Source of the DNA: Rhodoferax sp.
GTDB taxonomy: Bacteria > Pseudomonadota > Gammaproteobacteria > Burkholderiales > Burkholderiaceae_C
Length of the DNA: 64,000 nucleotides
Reading direction: 5' to 3'
Assembly: GCF_028689305.1 (NCBI RefSeq)
Contig: NZ_JAQTWM010000002.1
Span: 41,724 to 105,723, forward strand
Shown here: positions 31,413 to 40,943 of the stretch, piece after piece
Layout of the letters: each line of letters opens with the position of its first letter
Numbering within the stretch: the stretch's first letter is position 1
The notes under the pieces: model-generated
The model's database searches: none
Told to the model about the DNA's origin: nothing
The model's input: only the letters and a program-made list of their open reading frames with translations
Position numbers and translations under genes: made by a program

Positions 31413-31790
31413 TTATTTGGCCAGCGTTTTTGGCTCAGCTTGTCGCTGTATTGCTCCCTGCTGCTGCTCTGACACCTTGTTTTGGATCCGATCCAGCGCC
31501 TGAACTGCCCTGGACTTTCTTTCGATGTCATTGAGGACCAACTCCTGACGACGCAGCGGGTCAAGTGCAGCGCGTCGATCCTTGCGCGCCTGTTGCAAAC
31601 AGTCGGACACGGCAAAACGGGCGTAACAGTCACGCTCGGCCTGCAAAAAAACGGCCTCATGGTGGGCACGCTCCCGTGCAATCCGCTCCCGCTCTGCTTC
31701 AATGTTCAGAGGCTCTTCGGCCTGAGCCAGCAGCGGCACAGGCAATAGCGCGACAACCAGCAACAGTCTGAGCCCCAACCGATGCTTCAT
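31413..31790 (-). CDS. periplasmic coiled-coil protein, conserved, unknown function
   Basis: A 125-aa protein. A signal peptide (LLLVVALLPVPLLAQA) precedes a charged helical region with EAERERIARERAHHEAVFLQAERDCYARFAVSDCLQQARKDRRAAL. The two Cys in DCYARFAVSDC could form a disulfide. Similar small proteins follow zapE in Burkholderiales. No function is known. The ATG overlaps the zapE stop as ATGA. Confidence 0.75.
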   Translation of the reverse strand: MKHRLGLRLLLVVALLPVPLLAQAEEPLNIEAERERIARERAHHEAVFLQAERDCYARFAVSDCLQQARKDRRAALDPLRRQELVLNDIERKSRAVQALDRIQNKVSEQQQGAIQRQAEPKTLAK

Positions 31791-32884
31791 GTCAGTCGCG
31801 TGTCCACGGCACGGCGCTCCAGCGCCAAAAACTCACCCGATTGCATTTCATTGATGCGCGACACCGTGCGTACAAACTCGTTAACCATCTGCCCCTCCGT
31901 ATAAAGCTGGCTGGCTGGAACCTCAGCCGACATGATCAGCTTGACCCGCCGATCGTAAAGCACATCCACCAGCCAGGTAAATCGGCGCGCTTCTGCTGCC
32001 ATCCGGGGTGACATCTGGGGCACGTCGCTGAGCAACACGGTGTGGAACTGGGTCGCCAGTTCCAGATAGTCGTTTTGCGAGCGTGGACCACCACACAGGG
32101 TCTTGAAATCGAACCAGACCACACCGCCCGCTTTGCGCCGGGCGTGAATTTTTCGGGACTCGATCTGCAATACTGGATCTTCGTCCTGCATCTCTGCCAA
32201 CCGCCCGAACGCATCCTGCATGGCCGCCTCGGACGCCTCACCCAGCGGGCTGTGATACAGCTGCAACTGCTCCAGTGTGAGGCCACGGTAATCGGTACCG
32301 TTATCCACGTTGATCACGTTGAGTTGTGCCTTCAGCATCGCAATCGCAGGCAGCAGGCGATCCCGGTTCAAGCCATTGGGGTACAGATCATCCGGCTTGA
32401 AATTGGAGGTGGTAACCAACCCGACACCATTGTCAAACAGGGCCTTGAGCAAGCGGTGAAGAATCATGGCATCGGTGATATCCGAGACATGGAACTCGTC
32501 AAAACAGATCAGCCGATATTTTTCGGCGATCCGCCTGGCCAGTAGATCCAGCGGATTGGCCGTCCCTTGCAGACCTGCCAGCTCACGATGCACCTCGCGC
32601 ATGAACTCGTGGAAATGCAGTCGCGTCTTGCGCCGCAAAGGCACCGCGCTGTAGAAGCAATCCATCAGGAAACTCTTGCCCCGCCCTACGCCGCCATACA
32701 TGTAAACCCCACGGGGAATGACCGGGTGGTTGATCAGTTTTTTGAGCGCGTTGGACCGCTTTTCCTTGAAGTGAGCCCACTCACGCGCGCAGGCGTCCAG
32801 TGTCTGCACCGCGCGCAGCTGGGCCGGGTCCGCGTTGTACCCGCGAGCAGCCAGCTCAGCCTGATAGATTTTCTTGACCGTCAC
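31787..32884 (-). CDS. zapE: cell division ATPase ZapE (AFG1 family)
   Basis: A 365-aa AFG1-like ATPase. Walker A GGVGRGKSFLMD, Walker B LICFDEFHVSD and sensor LVTTSNFKPDDLYPNGL are intact. E. coli ZapE associates with the Z ring and is needed under low oxygen. It starts with GTG at 32884 with a weak ribosome site. Its leader is a dispersed repeat (32899-32960). It follows sucA-sucB-lpdA, the usual Comamonadaceae order. Confidence 0.93.
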   Translation of the reverse strand: MTVKKIYQAELAARGYNADPAQLRAVQTLDACAREWAHFKEKRSNALKKLINHPVIPRGVYMYGGVGRGKSFLMDCFYSAVPLRRKTRLHFHEFMREVHRELAGLQGTANPLDLLARRIAEKYRLICFDEFHVSDITDAMILHRLLKALFDNGVGLVTTSNFKPDDLYPNGLNRDRLLPAIAMLKAQLNVINVDNGTDYRGLTLEQLQLYHSPLGEASEAAMQDAFGRLAEMQDEDPVLQIESRKIHARRKAGGVVWFDFKTLCGGPRSQNDYLELATQFHTVLLSDVPQMSPRMAAEARRFTWLVDVLYDRRVKLIMSAEVPASQLYTEGQMVNEFVRTVSRINEMQSGEFLALERRAVDTRLT

Positions 32885-32898
32885 AAATCGTCTATATT

Positions 32899-32960
32899 GC
32901 TATATAAAACATAGCTTATCACGCATATTTTATGCGGGCTAGAGGTCTATTTCTTATATA
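32899..32960 (+). repeat. dispersed repeat, copy 6 (between lpdA and zapE)
   Basis: GCTAT, 7 bases, ATAGCT, 19 bases, GGGCTAGAGGTCTATTTCTT, then ATATAAA. An internal perfect stem CGCATA/TATGCG with a TTT loop lies at 32922-32936. It is antisense to both genes. Confidence 0.9.
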
Positions 32961-32964
32961 AATA

Positions 32965-34392
32965 TCAGAAATTCAGCGTGCGCTTGTCCACCGCCAACGC
33001 AGCTTCCTTGGTGGACTCACTCAAGGACGGGTGCGCATGGCAAATGCGGGCAATGTCTTCGCTGCTGGCGCGGAATTCCATGGCCATCACGCATTCGGCA
33101 ATCAGCTCACTGGCCATGGGGCCAATGATGTGAACGCCCAGAATTTCATCGGTGGCGGCATCAGCCAACATCTTGACCATGCCGGTGGTGTCACCCAAGG
33201 CACGGGCCCGGCCATTGGCCAGGAACGGGAACGTGCCCGCCTTGTAGGCCACGCCGTCGGCCTTGAGCTGTTGCTCGGTACGGCCGACCCAGGCAATTTC
33301 GGGGCTGGTGTAAATCACGAACGGAATCGTGTTGAAGTTGACATGCCCGTGCTGACCAGCAATCCGCTCAGCCACGGCAACACCCTCTTCTTCCGCCTTG
33401 TGCGCCAGCATCGGCCCGCGTACCACGTCACCCACGGCCCAGACCCCGGACAGGTTGGTACGGCAATCCGCATCCACCACAATCGCACCGCGCTCGTCGA
33501 GCTTCAGGCCCACAGCCTCGGTATTCAAACCAATGGTATTGGGCACGCGGCCAATGGAGACGATCAGCTTGTCAGCCTCCAGCGTTTGAGCCTCACCTTT
33601 GGCGTTGGTCCAGGCCACATTGACGCCCTTTTTGCCGATCTTGACTTCACCAACCTTGACGCCCAGTTCAATCTTCAAGCCTTGTTTTTCAAAGACTTTC
33701 TTGGCCTCTTTGGCAATTTGCTGGTCCACGGCTCCCAAAAAGTCTGGCAAGCCTTCCAAGATCGTCACCTCAGCGCCCAAACGCCGCCAGACAGAGCCCA
33801 TCTCCAGGCCAATCACGCCAGAGCCGACCAAGGCCAGTTTCTTGGGAACAGTCGTGATGCGCAACGCACCTTCGTTGGAGAGGATGGTTTCCTCATCAAA
33901 CGGTGTACCCGGCAACGCCCGGGCATTCGACCCGGTGGCCACAATGATCTGCTGCCCAACCAGGGTTTCTTCAGCCGCACCACTCACCTTGATCTCGTAG
34001 CCGCCTTCTGCGGCTTTCACAAACGAGGCGCGGCCATGGAAGAAGCTGACTTTGTTCTTTTTGAACAGGTACAAAATGCCGTCGTTGTTTTGCTTCACCA
34101 CGGCATCTTTGCGTGCCACCATCTTGGCGGCATCCATCTTCAAGCCACTCAGCGAAATGCCGTGATCGGCAAAGTGGTGGCTGGCTTGCTCAAAATGCTC
34201 ACTCGATTGCAGCAAAGCCTTGCTGGGAATACAACCCACATTGGTACAAGTGCCGCCCGGGGCCGGGCCACCGTTGGCGTTTTTCCACTCATCCACACAG
34301 GCCACGTTTTTGCCCAACTGGGCGGCACGAATGGCGGCAATGTAGCCACCAGGGCCGCCACCAATCACGATCACATCAAATTGTTTGCTCAT
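32965..34392 (-). CDS. lpdA: dihydrolipoyl dehydrogenase (E3)
   Basis: A 475-aa flavoprotein. The redox disulfide lies in GGTCTNVGCIPSKALL, with FAD motif VIGGGPGGYIAAIRAAQLG and the C-terminal catalytic CHAHPSLSEST. It reoxidises lipoamide in the 2-oxoglutarate dehydrogenase complex. Dispersed repeats flank it on both sides (34402-34461 upstream, 32899-32960 downstream). Confidence 0.96.
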   Translation of the reverse strand: MSKQFDVIVIGGGPGGYIAAIRAAQLGKNVACVDEWKNANGGPAPGGTCTNVGCIPSKALLQSSEHFEQASHHFADHGISLSGLKMDAAKMVARKDAVVKQNNDGILYLFKKNKVSFFHGRASFVKAAEGGYEIKVSGAAEETLVGQQIIVATGSNARALPGTPFDEETILSNEGALRITTVPKKLALVGSGVIGLEMGSVWRRLGAEVTILEGLPDFLGAVDQQIAKEAKKVFEKQGLKIELGVKVGEVKIGKKGVNVAWTNAKGEAQTLEADKLIVSIGRVPNTIGLNTEAVGLKLDERGAIVVDADCRTNLSGVWAVGDVVRGPMLAHKAEEEGVAVAERIAGQHGHVNFNTIPFVIYTSPEIAWVGRTEQQLKADGVAYKAGTFPFLANGRARALGDTTGMVKMLADAATDEILGVHIIGPMASELIAECVMAMEFRASSEDIARICHAHPSLSESTKEAALAVDKRTLNF

Positions 34393-34401
34393 AAAAATCC
34401 A

Positions 34402-34461
34402 GAATTAAAAATAAGAGCAGCCCACGCAGATAGAACGTGGGCTACGGGTCAATTTCTTATC
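34402..34461 (+). repeat. dispersed repeat, copy 7 (between sucB and lpdA)
   Basis: AGAGCA, 19 bases, GGGCTACGGGTCAATTTCTT. It contains a perfect 8-bp stem AGCCCACG/CGTGGGCT (34419-34443) followed on the minus strand, six bases on, by TTATTTTT. It could attenuate transcription between sucB and lpdA. Confidence 0.8.
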
Positions 34462-34463
34462 AA

Positions 34464-35741
34464 TCAGATGTCAAACAACAAACGAGCCGGATCTTCCAGT
34501 GCTTCCTTCATCGCCACCAGGCCCAACACGGCTTCGCGGCCGTCGATGATGCGGTGGTCGTAGCTCATGGCAAAGTAGTTCATCGGGCGCACCACCACCT
34601 GGCCGTTTTCCACCATGGCGCGGTCTTTGGTGGCGTGTACGCCCAGAATCGCGCTTTGCGGCGGGTTGATGATGGGGGTGGACATCATGGAACCGAAGGT
34701 GCCGCCGTTGCTGATCGAGAACGTGCCGCCGGTCATTTCTTCCATGCCCAGCTTGCCATCACGGGCTTTGGTGCCAAATTCAGCAATCTTTTTCTCGATG
34801 TCGGCAAAACTCATCTGGTCGGCATTGCGCAAAATCGGCACCACCAGGCCACGGGGTGAACCAACCGCGATACCGATGTCAAAGTAACCGTGGTAGACGA
34901 TGTCGTTGCCATCCACCGAGGCGTTCAGCACCGGGAATTTCTTCAAGGCGTGCACCGCAGCTTTGACGAAGAAGCTCATGAAGCCCAGCTTCACGCCATG
35001 CTCTTTCTCAAACCGCTCTTGCATGCGCTTGCGCATGTCCATCACCGGGGCCATGTTGATCTCGTTGAAGGTCGTCAAAATGGCGTTGGTCGATTGCGAT
35101 TGCAGCAGACGCTCGGCCACGCGAGCGCGCAGGCGGGTCATCGGTACACGTTGTTCCGGGCGGCCCGCCAAAGCGTCGGCCAAGCTGCTGGCCGGTGCTG
35201 CCACTTGAGGCAATACCGGGGCTGTAGCCCTTGCTGGCATTGCGGGAGCAGCTACAACTTTAGGTGCAGCCACAGCCGCCAGAACATCACCCTTGGTGAC
35301 ACGGCCATCTTTGCCAGAACCGGCGACCGAACCGGCTGCCAGTTGGTTGTCGGCCATCAGCTTAGCGGCAGCGGGCATGGCCACACCGGCCATCGAGCCA
35401 CCGGTTGACGCGGGCACAGCAGCAGCCACCGCAGAGGGCGCTGCCGCAGCAGCCATGGCGGCAGCCACCGGCGTCACCGCCACTGCCGCACCGGCGACAG
35501 CTTCGGTGTCAATCCGGGCAATGAGCTGGTCCGCCGCGACCGTGCTGCCGTCGGCTTGTACGATTTCAACAATCACCCCCGCAGCAGGAGCGGGTACTTC
35601 CAGCACCACCTTGTCGGTTTCCACGTCGATCAGGATTTCATCCACAGCGACAGCGTCGCCGACTTTTTTCTTCCACTGCAACAGGGTGGCTTCAGCCACG
35701 GATTCAGACAGTTGCGGGACTTTGACTTCTACGATTGCCAT
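34464..35741 (-). CDS. sucB: 2-oxoglutarate dehydrogenase E2, succinyltransferase
   Basis: A 425-aa E2 subunit. It has one lipoyl domain with the lipoylated Lys in [11 protein letters not shown], an Ala/Pro-rich linker, a peripheral-subunit-binding domain ([31 protein letters not shown]) and a catalytic domain with [13 protein letters not shown]. The start [11 protein letters not shown] at 35741 is family-typical. The second linker segment ([22 protein letters not shown]) coincides with a repeat-like sequence (35211-35267). Confidence 0.96.
   Translation of the reverse strand: MAIVEVKVPQLSESVAEATLLQWKKKVGDAVAVDEILIDVETDKVVLEVPAPAAGVIVEIVQADGSTVAADQLIARIDTEAVAGAAVAVTPVAAAMAAAAAPSAVAAAVPASTGGSMAGVAMPAAAKLMADNQLAAGSVAGSGKDGRVTKGDVLAAVAAPKVVAAPAMPARATAPVLPQVAAPASSLADALAGRPEQRVPMTRLRARVAERLLQSQSTNAILTTFNEINMAPVMDMRKRMQERFEKEHGVKLGFMSFFVKAAVHALKKFPVLNASVDGNDIVYHGYFDIGIAVGSPRGLVVPILRNADQMSFADIEKKIAEFGTKARDGKLGMEEMTGGTFSISNGGTFGSMMSTPIINPPQSAILGVHATKDRAMVENGQVVVRPMNYFAMSYDHRIIDGREAVLGLVAMKEALEDPARLLFDI
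35211..35267 (-). repeat. dispersed repeat, copy 8 (inside sucB linker), weaker
   Basis: GTAGCT, 19 bases, GGGCTACAGCCCCGGTATTG on the minus strand, sense, in the frame of copies 3 and 4. It falls in the low-complexity Ala/Pro linker of E2, where composition alone might give a match. Confidence 0.5.
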
Positions 35742-35831
35742 GACAATTCTTTCAAAAATTTCTTGAGGGTTTGCACAAGCGGGCCACACGCCCGCTGCAA
35801 ACAGATGAAGTTGGTGATTGGGTTGTTGACC

Positions 35832-38699
35832 TTATTTGGTCAGCACAAAGCCCTTGAGCTTGGCAAACGCGCCTTCGACCAACGCTTTTTGCTGCTCTTG
35901 GTGCAGGTGCGAATACCCGACCGCTGGCGACGCAGAAGCCGCCCGGCCGGAGTAGCCCAGCTTTTGCCCCTCAAGCATGTTTTCGTGAATGTAGTGCTGC
36001 ACAAAGAACCAGGCACCCTGGTTTTGCGGCTCGTCCTGCGCCCAGACCACTTCGGTGGCGTTGGGGTACTTTTTGAGTTCGGTGGAAAACGCCTTGTGCG
36101 GGAACGGGTACAGCTGCTCCACCCGGATGATGGCCACATCGTCCGCGCCTTTTTCTTCGCGTTTTTTGGACAGGTCGTAATACACCTTGCCAGAACAAGC
36201 AATCACCCGTTTGACCTTGTCACCTTTGAGTGCCTTCTGATCCGGAATGATGGTCTGGAAGCTGCCTTTGGTGAACTCGGACAGCGGGGATGCGGCATCC
36301 TTGTGGCGCAGCAGTGACTTGGGCGTGAAGATCACCAGTGGCTTGCGCAGGTTACGCACCATCTGGCGACGCAGCACGTGGAAGATCTGGCTGGCCGTGG
36401 TGGGTTGCACCAGCTGCATGTTGGTGTCTGCTGCCAACTGCATGAAACGTTCCACACGGGCTGAAGAGTGCTCGGGGCCCTGGCCCTCGTAGCCGTGTGG
36501 CAGCATCAAGGTGATGCCATTCACCCGGCCCCACTTGACTTCACCCGAAGCAATGAATTGGTCAATCACCACCTGGGCACCGTTGGCAAAATCGCCAAAC
36601 TGGGCTTCCCAGATCACCAGCGTGTTGGGATCGTTGGAGGCATAGCCGTATTCAAAGCCCAGCACCGCTTCCTCAGACAGGATGGAGTCGATAACCACAA
36701 AGGGTGACTGGTTTTCAGCCACGTTCTGCAGCGGCACATAAGTACCCACGTCCCATTTCTCACGGCTTTGGTCATGAATGACGGCGTGACGGTGGGTAAA
36801 GGTGCCACGACCACAGTCTTCGCCAGACAGGCGCACCGGGTAGCCACTGGCCACCAGCGAGGCAAACGCCATGTGTTCACCCATGCCCCAGTCCACCGGA
36901 ATGTCGCCCCGGCCCATGGCGGCCCGGTCGTCATAGACTTTTTTCACCAACGGGTGCGGGTTGACGCTAGCCGGAATCGCGGTGATTTTTTCAGCCAGAC
37001 GTTTCCATTCCGCCATCGGAATGGCCGTGTCACCGGCATCCGTCCACTTCTTGCCCAGGTAGGGTGACCAGTCCACCGCGTATTTGCTTTTGAAGTTGGT
37101 CAACACCGGGTCAACCGTGTGTTTGCCGGCGTCCATGGCTGCACGGTAGGCCTTGACCATGTCGTCGCCCAAAGCCGCACCCAGCCCCTGGGCCGCCAGT
37201 TTGTCGGCGTAGAGCTTGCGCGTGCCAGGGTGGGCGCCAATCTTCTTGTACATCAGCGGCTGGGTCAGCGCCGGAGTGTCTTGTTCGTTGTGGCCGAGTT
37301 TGCGGAAACAGATGATGTCCAGCACCACGTCCTTGCGGAATTCCATGCGGTATTCCAGCGCCCACTGCATGGCCATCACCACGGCTTCGGGATCATCACC
37401 GTTGACGTGCATCACCGGGGCTTCCACACCTTTAACGATGTCGGTGCAATACAAGGTGGAGCGATAGTCACGCGGGTCAGAGGTGGTGAAACCAATCTGG
37501 TTGTTGATGATCAGGTGCACCGTGCCTGCGGTGGTGTAGCCACGGGTTTGTGCCAGCGCCAGGGTTTCCTGGTTGACGCCCTGGCCGGCAAACGCGGCAT
37601 CACCATGCACCAGCACTGGCAGCACTTGGCGACCCGTGGGGTCAGAGCGGCGATCCATCCGGGCACGCACGGAGCCTTCCACCACCGGGTTGACAATTTC
37701 AAGGTGCGACGGGTTGAACGCCAGGCTCAGGTGCACCGGACCGCCGGGGGTGGTCACGTCAGAGCTGAAGCCCTGGTGGTATTTCACGTCACCAGCGGGC
37801 AGGTCTTCAGGCGCAGTGTGATCAAACTCGGCAAACAGGTCGCCAGGCATTTTGCCCAGGGTATTCACCAGCACGTTCAGGCGGCCACGGTGGGCCATGC
37901 CGATCACGATTTCCTGCACGCCCAGACTCCCCGCTTGCTGGATCAGCTGATCCATGGCGGCGATAAAACTCTCGCCCCCTTCGAGGGAGAAGCGCTTCTG
38001 GCCCACATACTTGGTATGCAGGAAGCGCTCCAGGCCTTCAGCTGCGGTCAGTCGGTCCAGAATGTGTTTTTTCTGATCGGCGTTGAAGTTGGGTTTGCTG
38101 CGAACACTTTCCAGCTTTTGCTGCCACCAGCGCTTTTGCGTCTGGTCGGTCAGGTACATGTATTCAGCACCAATCGTGCCGCAGTAGGTTTCACGCAAGG
38201 CGTTGAGCAACTCGCGCAAAGACATCTTGTCTTTGCCAAAAAACGTGTTGCTGGTGTCAAACACGGTTTCCTGGTCGGCATCACTGAAGCCGTAAAAAGA
38301 GGGTTCCAGCTCAGGAATGGAGCGTCGTTCAGTGCGTTTCAGCGGGTCCAGGTCAGCCCAGCTGGCGCCCACATTGCGGTAAGCAGCAATGAGTTGTTGC
38401 ACAGCGGTGCGCTTGCGCCCCATCTCGGCATCCACACTGGCCACCACCACCTTGGTGCCGCCGGCTTTGGCGCGCTGCGCAAAAGCATCAATGACGGGCT
38501 GGTGGGGAACGTCTTTGGCGTTGCTGCCGTCCACGGCAGGCACGTGCTGCAAAGCATCAAAGTAATCGCGCCAGGTGTCGGGCACGCTGCCGGGGTTGGC
38601 CAGGTAGTTTTCGTACATCTCTTCGACATACGGGGCGTTCCCACCGAAAAGGTAGGTATTCGCCTGATAGGCTTGGTAAACCGTGTTGGTTTCACTCAT
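35832..38699 (-). CDS. sucA: 2-oxoglutarate dehydrogenase E1
   Basis: A 955-aa thiamine-diphosphate enzyme. GMAHRGRLNVLVNTLGK, LVHGDAAFAGQGVNQE and GEDCGRGTFTHRHA are E1o signatures. It decarboxylates 2-oxoglutarate and succinylates E2. The start MSETNTVYQAY at 38699 is preferred; the ORF-track start adds 25 unrelated codons. It heads sucA-sucB-lpdA-zapE. The 180 bp upstream, after prpE, holds a TGCCAC-N5-GTGGCA inverted repeat (38836-38852). Confidence 0.96.
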   Translation of the reverse strand: MSETNTVYQAYQANTYLFGGNAPYVEEMYENYLANPGSVPDTWRDYFDALQHVPAVDGSNAKDVPHQPVIDAFAQRAKAGGTKVVVASVDAEMGRKRTAVQQLIAAYRNVGASWADLDPLKRTERRSIPELEPSFYGFSDADQETVFDTSNTFFGKDKMSLRELLNALRETYCGTIGAEYMYLTDQTQKRWWQQKLESVRSKPNFNADQKKHILDRLTAAEGLERFLHTKYVGQKRFSLEGGESFIAAMDQLIQQAGSLGVQEIVIGMAHRGRLNVLVNTLGKMPGDLFAEFDHTAPEDLPAGDVKYHQGFSSDVTTPGGPVHLSLAFNPSHLEIVNPVVEGSVRARMDRRSDPTGRQVLPVLVHGDAAFAGQGVNQETLALAQTRGYTTAGTVHLIINNQIGFTTSDPRDYRSTLYCTDIVKGVEAPVMHVNGDDPEAVVMAMQWALEYRMEFRKDVVLDIICFRKLGHNEQDTPALTQPLMYKKIGAHPGTRKLYADKLAAQGLGAALGDDMVKAYRAAMDAGKHTVDPVLTNFKSKYAVDWSPYLGKKWTDAGDTAIPMAEWKRLAEKITAIPASVNPHPLVKKVYDDRAAMGRGDIPVDWGMGEHMAFASLVASGYPVRLSGEDCGRGTFTHRHAVIHDQSREKWDVGTYVPLQNVAENQSPFVVIDSILSEEAVLGFEYGYASNDPNTLVIWEAQFGDFANGAQVVIDQFIASGEVKWGRVNGITLMLPHGYEGQGPEHSSARVERFMQLAADTNMQLVQPTTASQIFHVLRRQMVRNLRKPLVIFTPKSLLRHKDAASPLSEFTKGSFQTIIPDQKALKGDKVKRVIACSGKVYYDLSKKREEKGADDVAIIRVEQLYPFPHKAFSTELKKYPNATEVVWAQDEPQNQGAWFFVQHYIHENMLEGQKLGYSGRAASASPAVGYSHLHQEQQKALVEGAFAKLKGFVLTK

Positions 38700-38835
38700 G
38701 TTTCGCTGACTTTCATTCCCCTTGAGGGAACTTTGGCTGGTTAAAGCTGATGGTTGATTAACCTTCCGCGTCACGGCTTGACCGTTTGGCGGATGCGACA
38801 GTGGCGTTGGAAGGGCCGTTTGCAGCGCCGGATTG

Positions 38836-38852
38836 TGCCACCAAATGTGGCA
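38836..38852. promoter_or_regulatory. 6-bp inverted repeat between prpE and sucA
   Basis: TGCCAC and GTGGCA flank a 5-bp spacer, 28 bp after the prpE stop and about 137 bp before the sucA start. There is no T-run after it, so it is a weak terminator for prpE at best. An operator for sucA is an alternative. Confidence 0.25.
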
Positions 38853-38879
38853 AGCAACCTGACGCTGAAGTTACGTCTC

Positions 38880-40775
38880 TCAGGCCGACATCAGGTCCTT
38901 GATCTGCTGCAGGGCGGCTGGATCGTCCATGGTGGTCAGGTCACCGGGGTCGCGGCCTTCACACACGGCGGCAATGGCACGGCGCAGGCACTTGCCGCTG
39001 CGGGTTTTGGGCAGCACGGTGACAAACCGAACCCTTGCAGGCCGCGCCACAGCACCCAGATCACGGTCTACCAGCTTGAAGATCTCAGCTTCCAGCTTGA
39101 GCGCACTGGCCTCATCAGCGACCAAACTGGCATCCTTGACCACCGCAAACGCCATGGCCACCTGGCCCTTGAGCTGATCGGCCACCCCCACCACTGCCAC
39201 TTCGGCAATGTTCGGGTGCGCCGAAATGCTCTCCTCGATTTCACGCGTGCCCAGGCGATGGCCGGCCACGTTGATCACGTCGTCGGTTCGCCCCAGGATG
39301 AAGTAATAACCGTCAGCATCACGGATGCCCCAGTCAAAAGTGGAGTACACCAGCTTGCCGGGCACGCTTTTCCAGTAGGTGTTGACAAAACGCTCGTCGT
39401 CACGCCACACGGTCTGCATGCAGCCCGGGGGGAGCGGGCCCTCAACGGCGACCACGCCCTTCTGGTTCGGACCAGTCAGCTCCTCACCGGTCTGGTCGTC
39501 GAGCAATTTGACGTTGTAGCCATACACCGCCTTGCCTGGTGAGCCGAACTTGCTGGCGGCTTGCTCGATCCCGTTGCACAGCGACAGGATCGGCCAACCG
39601 GTTTCTGTCTGCCAGTAGTTGTCAATGATCGGTTTGCCCAGCCCGGCGCTGATCCACTGCGCCGTGGGCTCGTCCAAGGGCTCTCCGGCCAGGAACAGAG
39701 CGCGCAGGCTTGACAGGTCGTATTTGGTGAGCAACGCCGGGTCCTGCTTCTTCAATACCCGTACGGCAGTCGGGGCGCTGAACATCACCGTCACCTTGTA
39801 TTTCTCCACCAGGCTCCACCAGATACCACCATCCGGGCGGATCGGCAGGCCTTCATACATGATGGTCGCCATGCCGGCAATCAGCGGGCCATAAATGATG
39901 TAGCTGTGCCCCACCACCCAGCCGATGTCACTGGTGGAAAAGTAAGTTTCACCAGCGTTGCCGCCATAGATGTGTTTCATGCTGGCGGCCAGCGCCACCG
40001 CATAACCGCCGGTGTCGCGCTGCACCCCTTTGGGTTTGCCGGTGGTGCCACTGGTGTAGAGCGTGTAGCTGGGGTGGGTCGCATCAACCCACTCGCAGGG
40101 CACCACGGTATGGAGGTGTTTCTCACGCAGCGGCGCCCACAGGTGGTCGCGTTGAGCCTCCAGCGCCATCGGCACCAGACCCCGATCCGCCAGCAGTACA
40201 GCTTCGGGCTTGTATTTGGACAGGCGGATGGCCTCATCCAGCAACGGTTTGTAAGCCACGGCCTTGCCGCCTCGTGACCCCGCATCGGCACTCACGATCA
40301 CCTTGGGTTCGGCATCTTCAATACGCGAAGCCAGCGAACCCGAGGCAAAGCCGCCAAATACCACTGAATGGATCGCACCGATGCGGGTGCAAGCCAGCAT
40401 GGCAAACGCTGCTTCAGGAATCATGGGCATGTAAATCAACACGCGGTCGCCCTTTTGTACTCCCAGGTCTTTGAGCACCGCCGCCATACGTTGTACTTCG
40501 GCATGCAGTTCGCGAAACGAGAACACCTTTTCCTGATCCGTTTCGGTAGACACAAAAATCAGGGCCGCCTGATCTGCGCGGGTGGCCAGATGCCGATCCA
40601 CCGCGTTGTGGCACAAATTGGTCACACCACCAACAAACCATTTGGCAAACGGCGGGTTGCTGTAGTCACAAATCTGTTGCGGCTGAACTTTCCAGTCCAC
40701 CAACTGAGCTTGTTCGCCCCAAAAGCCATCGCGATCAGTGAGAGAACGTTGGTGAAATTCGGCGTACGTGGTCAT
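38880..40775 (-). CDS. prpE: propionate--CoA ligase
   Basis: A 631-aa acyl-CoA synthetase. The AMP-binding motif YTSGTTGKPKGV, GRTDDVINVAGHRL and the catalytic-Lys region KTRSGKCLRRAI are present. VGGVTNLCHNAVDRHL near the N-terminus is typical of PrpE rather than Acs. It would feed the propionyl-CoA carboxylase operon at 56-64 kb. The start at 40775 follows a clear TTGGAGA ribosome site. A 16-bp palindrome at 40808-40823 lies in its promoter region. Confidence 0.88.
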   Translation of the reverse strand: MTTYAEFHQRSLTDRDGFWGEQAQLVDWKVQPQQICDYSNPPFAKWFVGGVTNLCHNAVDRHLATRADQAALIFVSTETDQEKVFSFRELHAEVQRMAAVLKDLGVQKGDRVLIYMPMIPEAAFAMLACTRIGAIHSVVFGGFASGSLASRIEDAEPKVIVSADAGSRGGKAVAYKPLLDEAIRLSKYKPEAVLLADRGLVPMALEAQRDHLWAPLREKHLHTVVPCEWVDATHPSYTLYTSGTTGKPKGVQRDTGGYAVALAASMKHIYGGNAGETYFSTSDIGWVVGHSYIIYGPLIAGMATIMYEGLPIRPDGGIWWSLVEKYKVTVMFSAPTAVRVLKKQDPALLTKYDLSSLRALFLAGEPLDEPTAQWISAGLGKPIIDNYWQTETGWPILSLCNGIEQAASKFGSPGKAVYGYNVKLLDDQTGEELTGPNQKGVVAVEGPLPPGCMQTVWRDDERFVNTYWKSVPGKLVYSTFDWGIRDADGYYFILGRTDDVINVAGHRLGTREIEESISAHPNIAEVAVVGVADQLKGQVAMAFAVVKDASLVADEASALKLEAEIFKLVDRDLGAVARPARVRFVTVLPKTRSGKCLRRAIAAVCEGRDPGDLTTMDDPAALQQIKDLMSA

Positions 40776-40807
40776 TGGCGGTCTCCAATTGTTGTGAAAT
40801 AAACTGA

Positions 40808-40823
40808 ATTCATAATTATGAAT
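40808..40823. promoter_or_regulatory. 16-bp perfect palindrome upstream of prpE
   Basis: ATTCATAATTATGAAT is a perfect dyad 33 bp upstream of the prpE start. On the minus strand it contains CATAAT, which could be a -10. Its placement suits an operator overlapping the promoter. The binding protein is unknown. Confidence 0.4.
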
Positions 40824-40882
40824 AGTGAGCTTGCTGTTCCCTGACGAGAACGGTATTGACGATCCCTCCAACAAACTCATAA

Positions 40883-40943
40883 GCTATCTTTTTTATAGCT
40901 ATATGTGATTATTCTTTCCGGGCTGGAAGGCTATTTGATCAAT
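40883..40943 (+). repeat. dispersed repeat, copy 9 (isochorismatase 3' end)
   Basis: GCTAT, 7 bases, ATAGCT, 19 bases, GGGCTGGAAGGCTATTTGAT. The right end overlaps the isochorismatase-like gene: its stop TAG and last codons lie inside the repeat, read antisense. Confidence 0.85.

Noticed and set aside
33031-34563. 510-aa plus-strand ORF antisense to lpdA
   Set aside because: Shadow of lpdA; no recognisable domain and no ribosome site.
37119-38744. 541-aa plus-strand ORF antisense to sucA
   Set aside because: It mirrors the high-GC codon pattern of sucA, has His/Gln/Val-rich low-complexity sequence and no family features.
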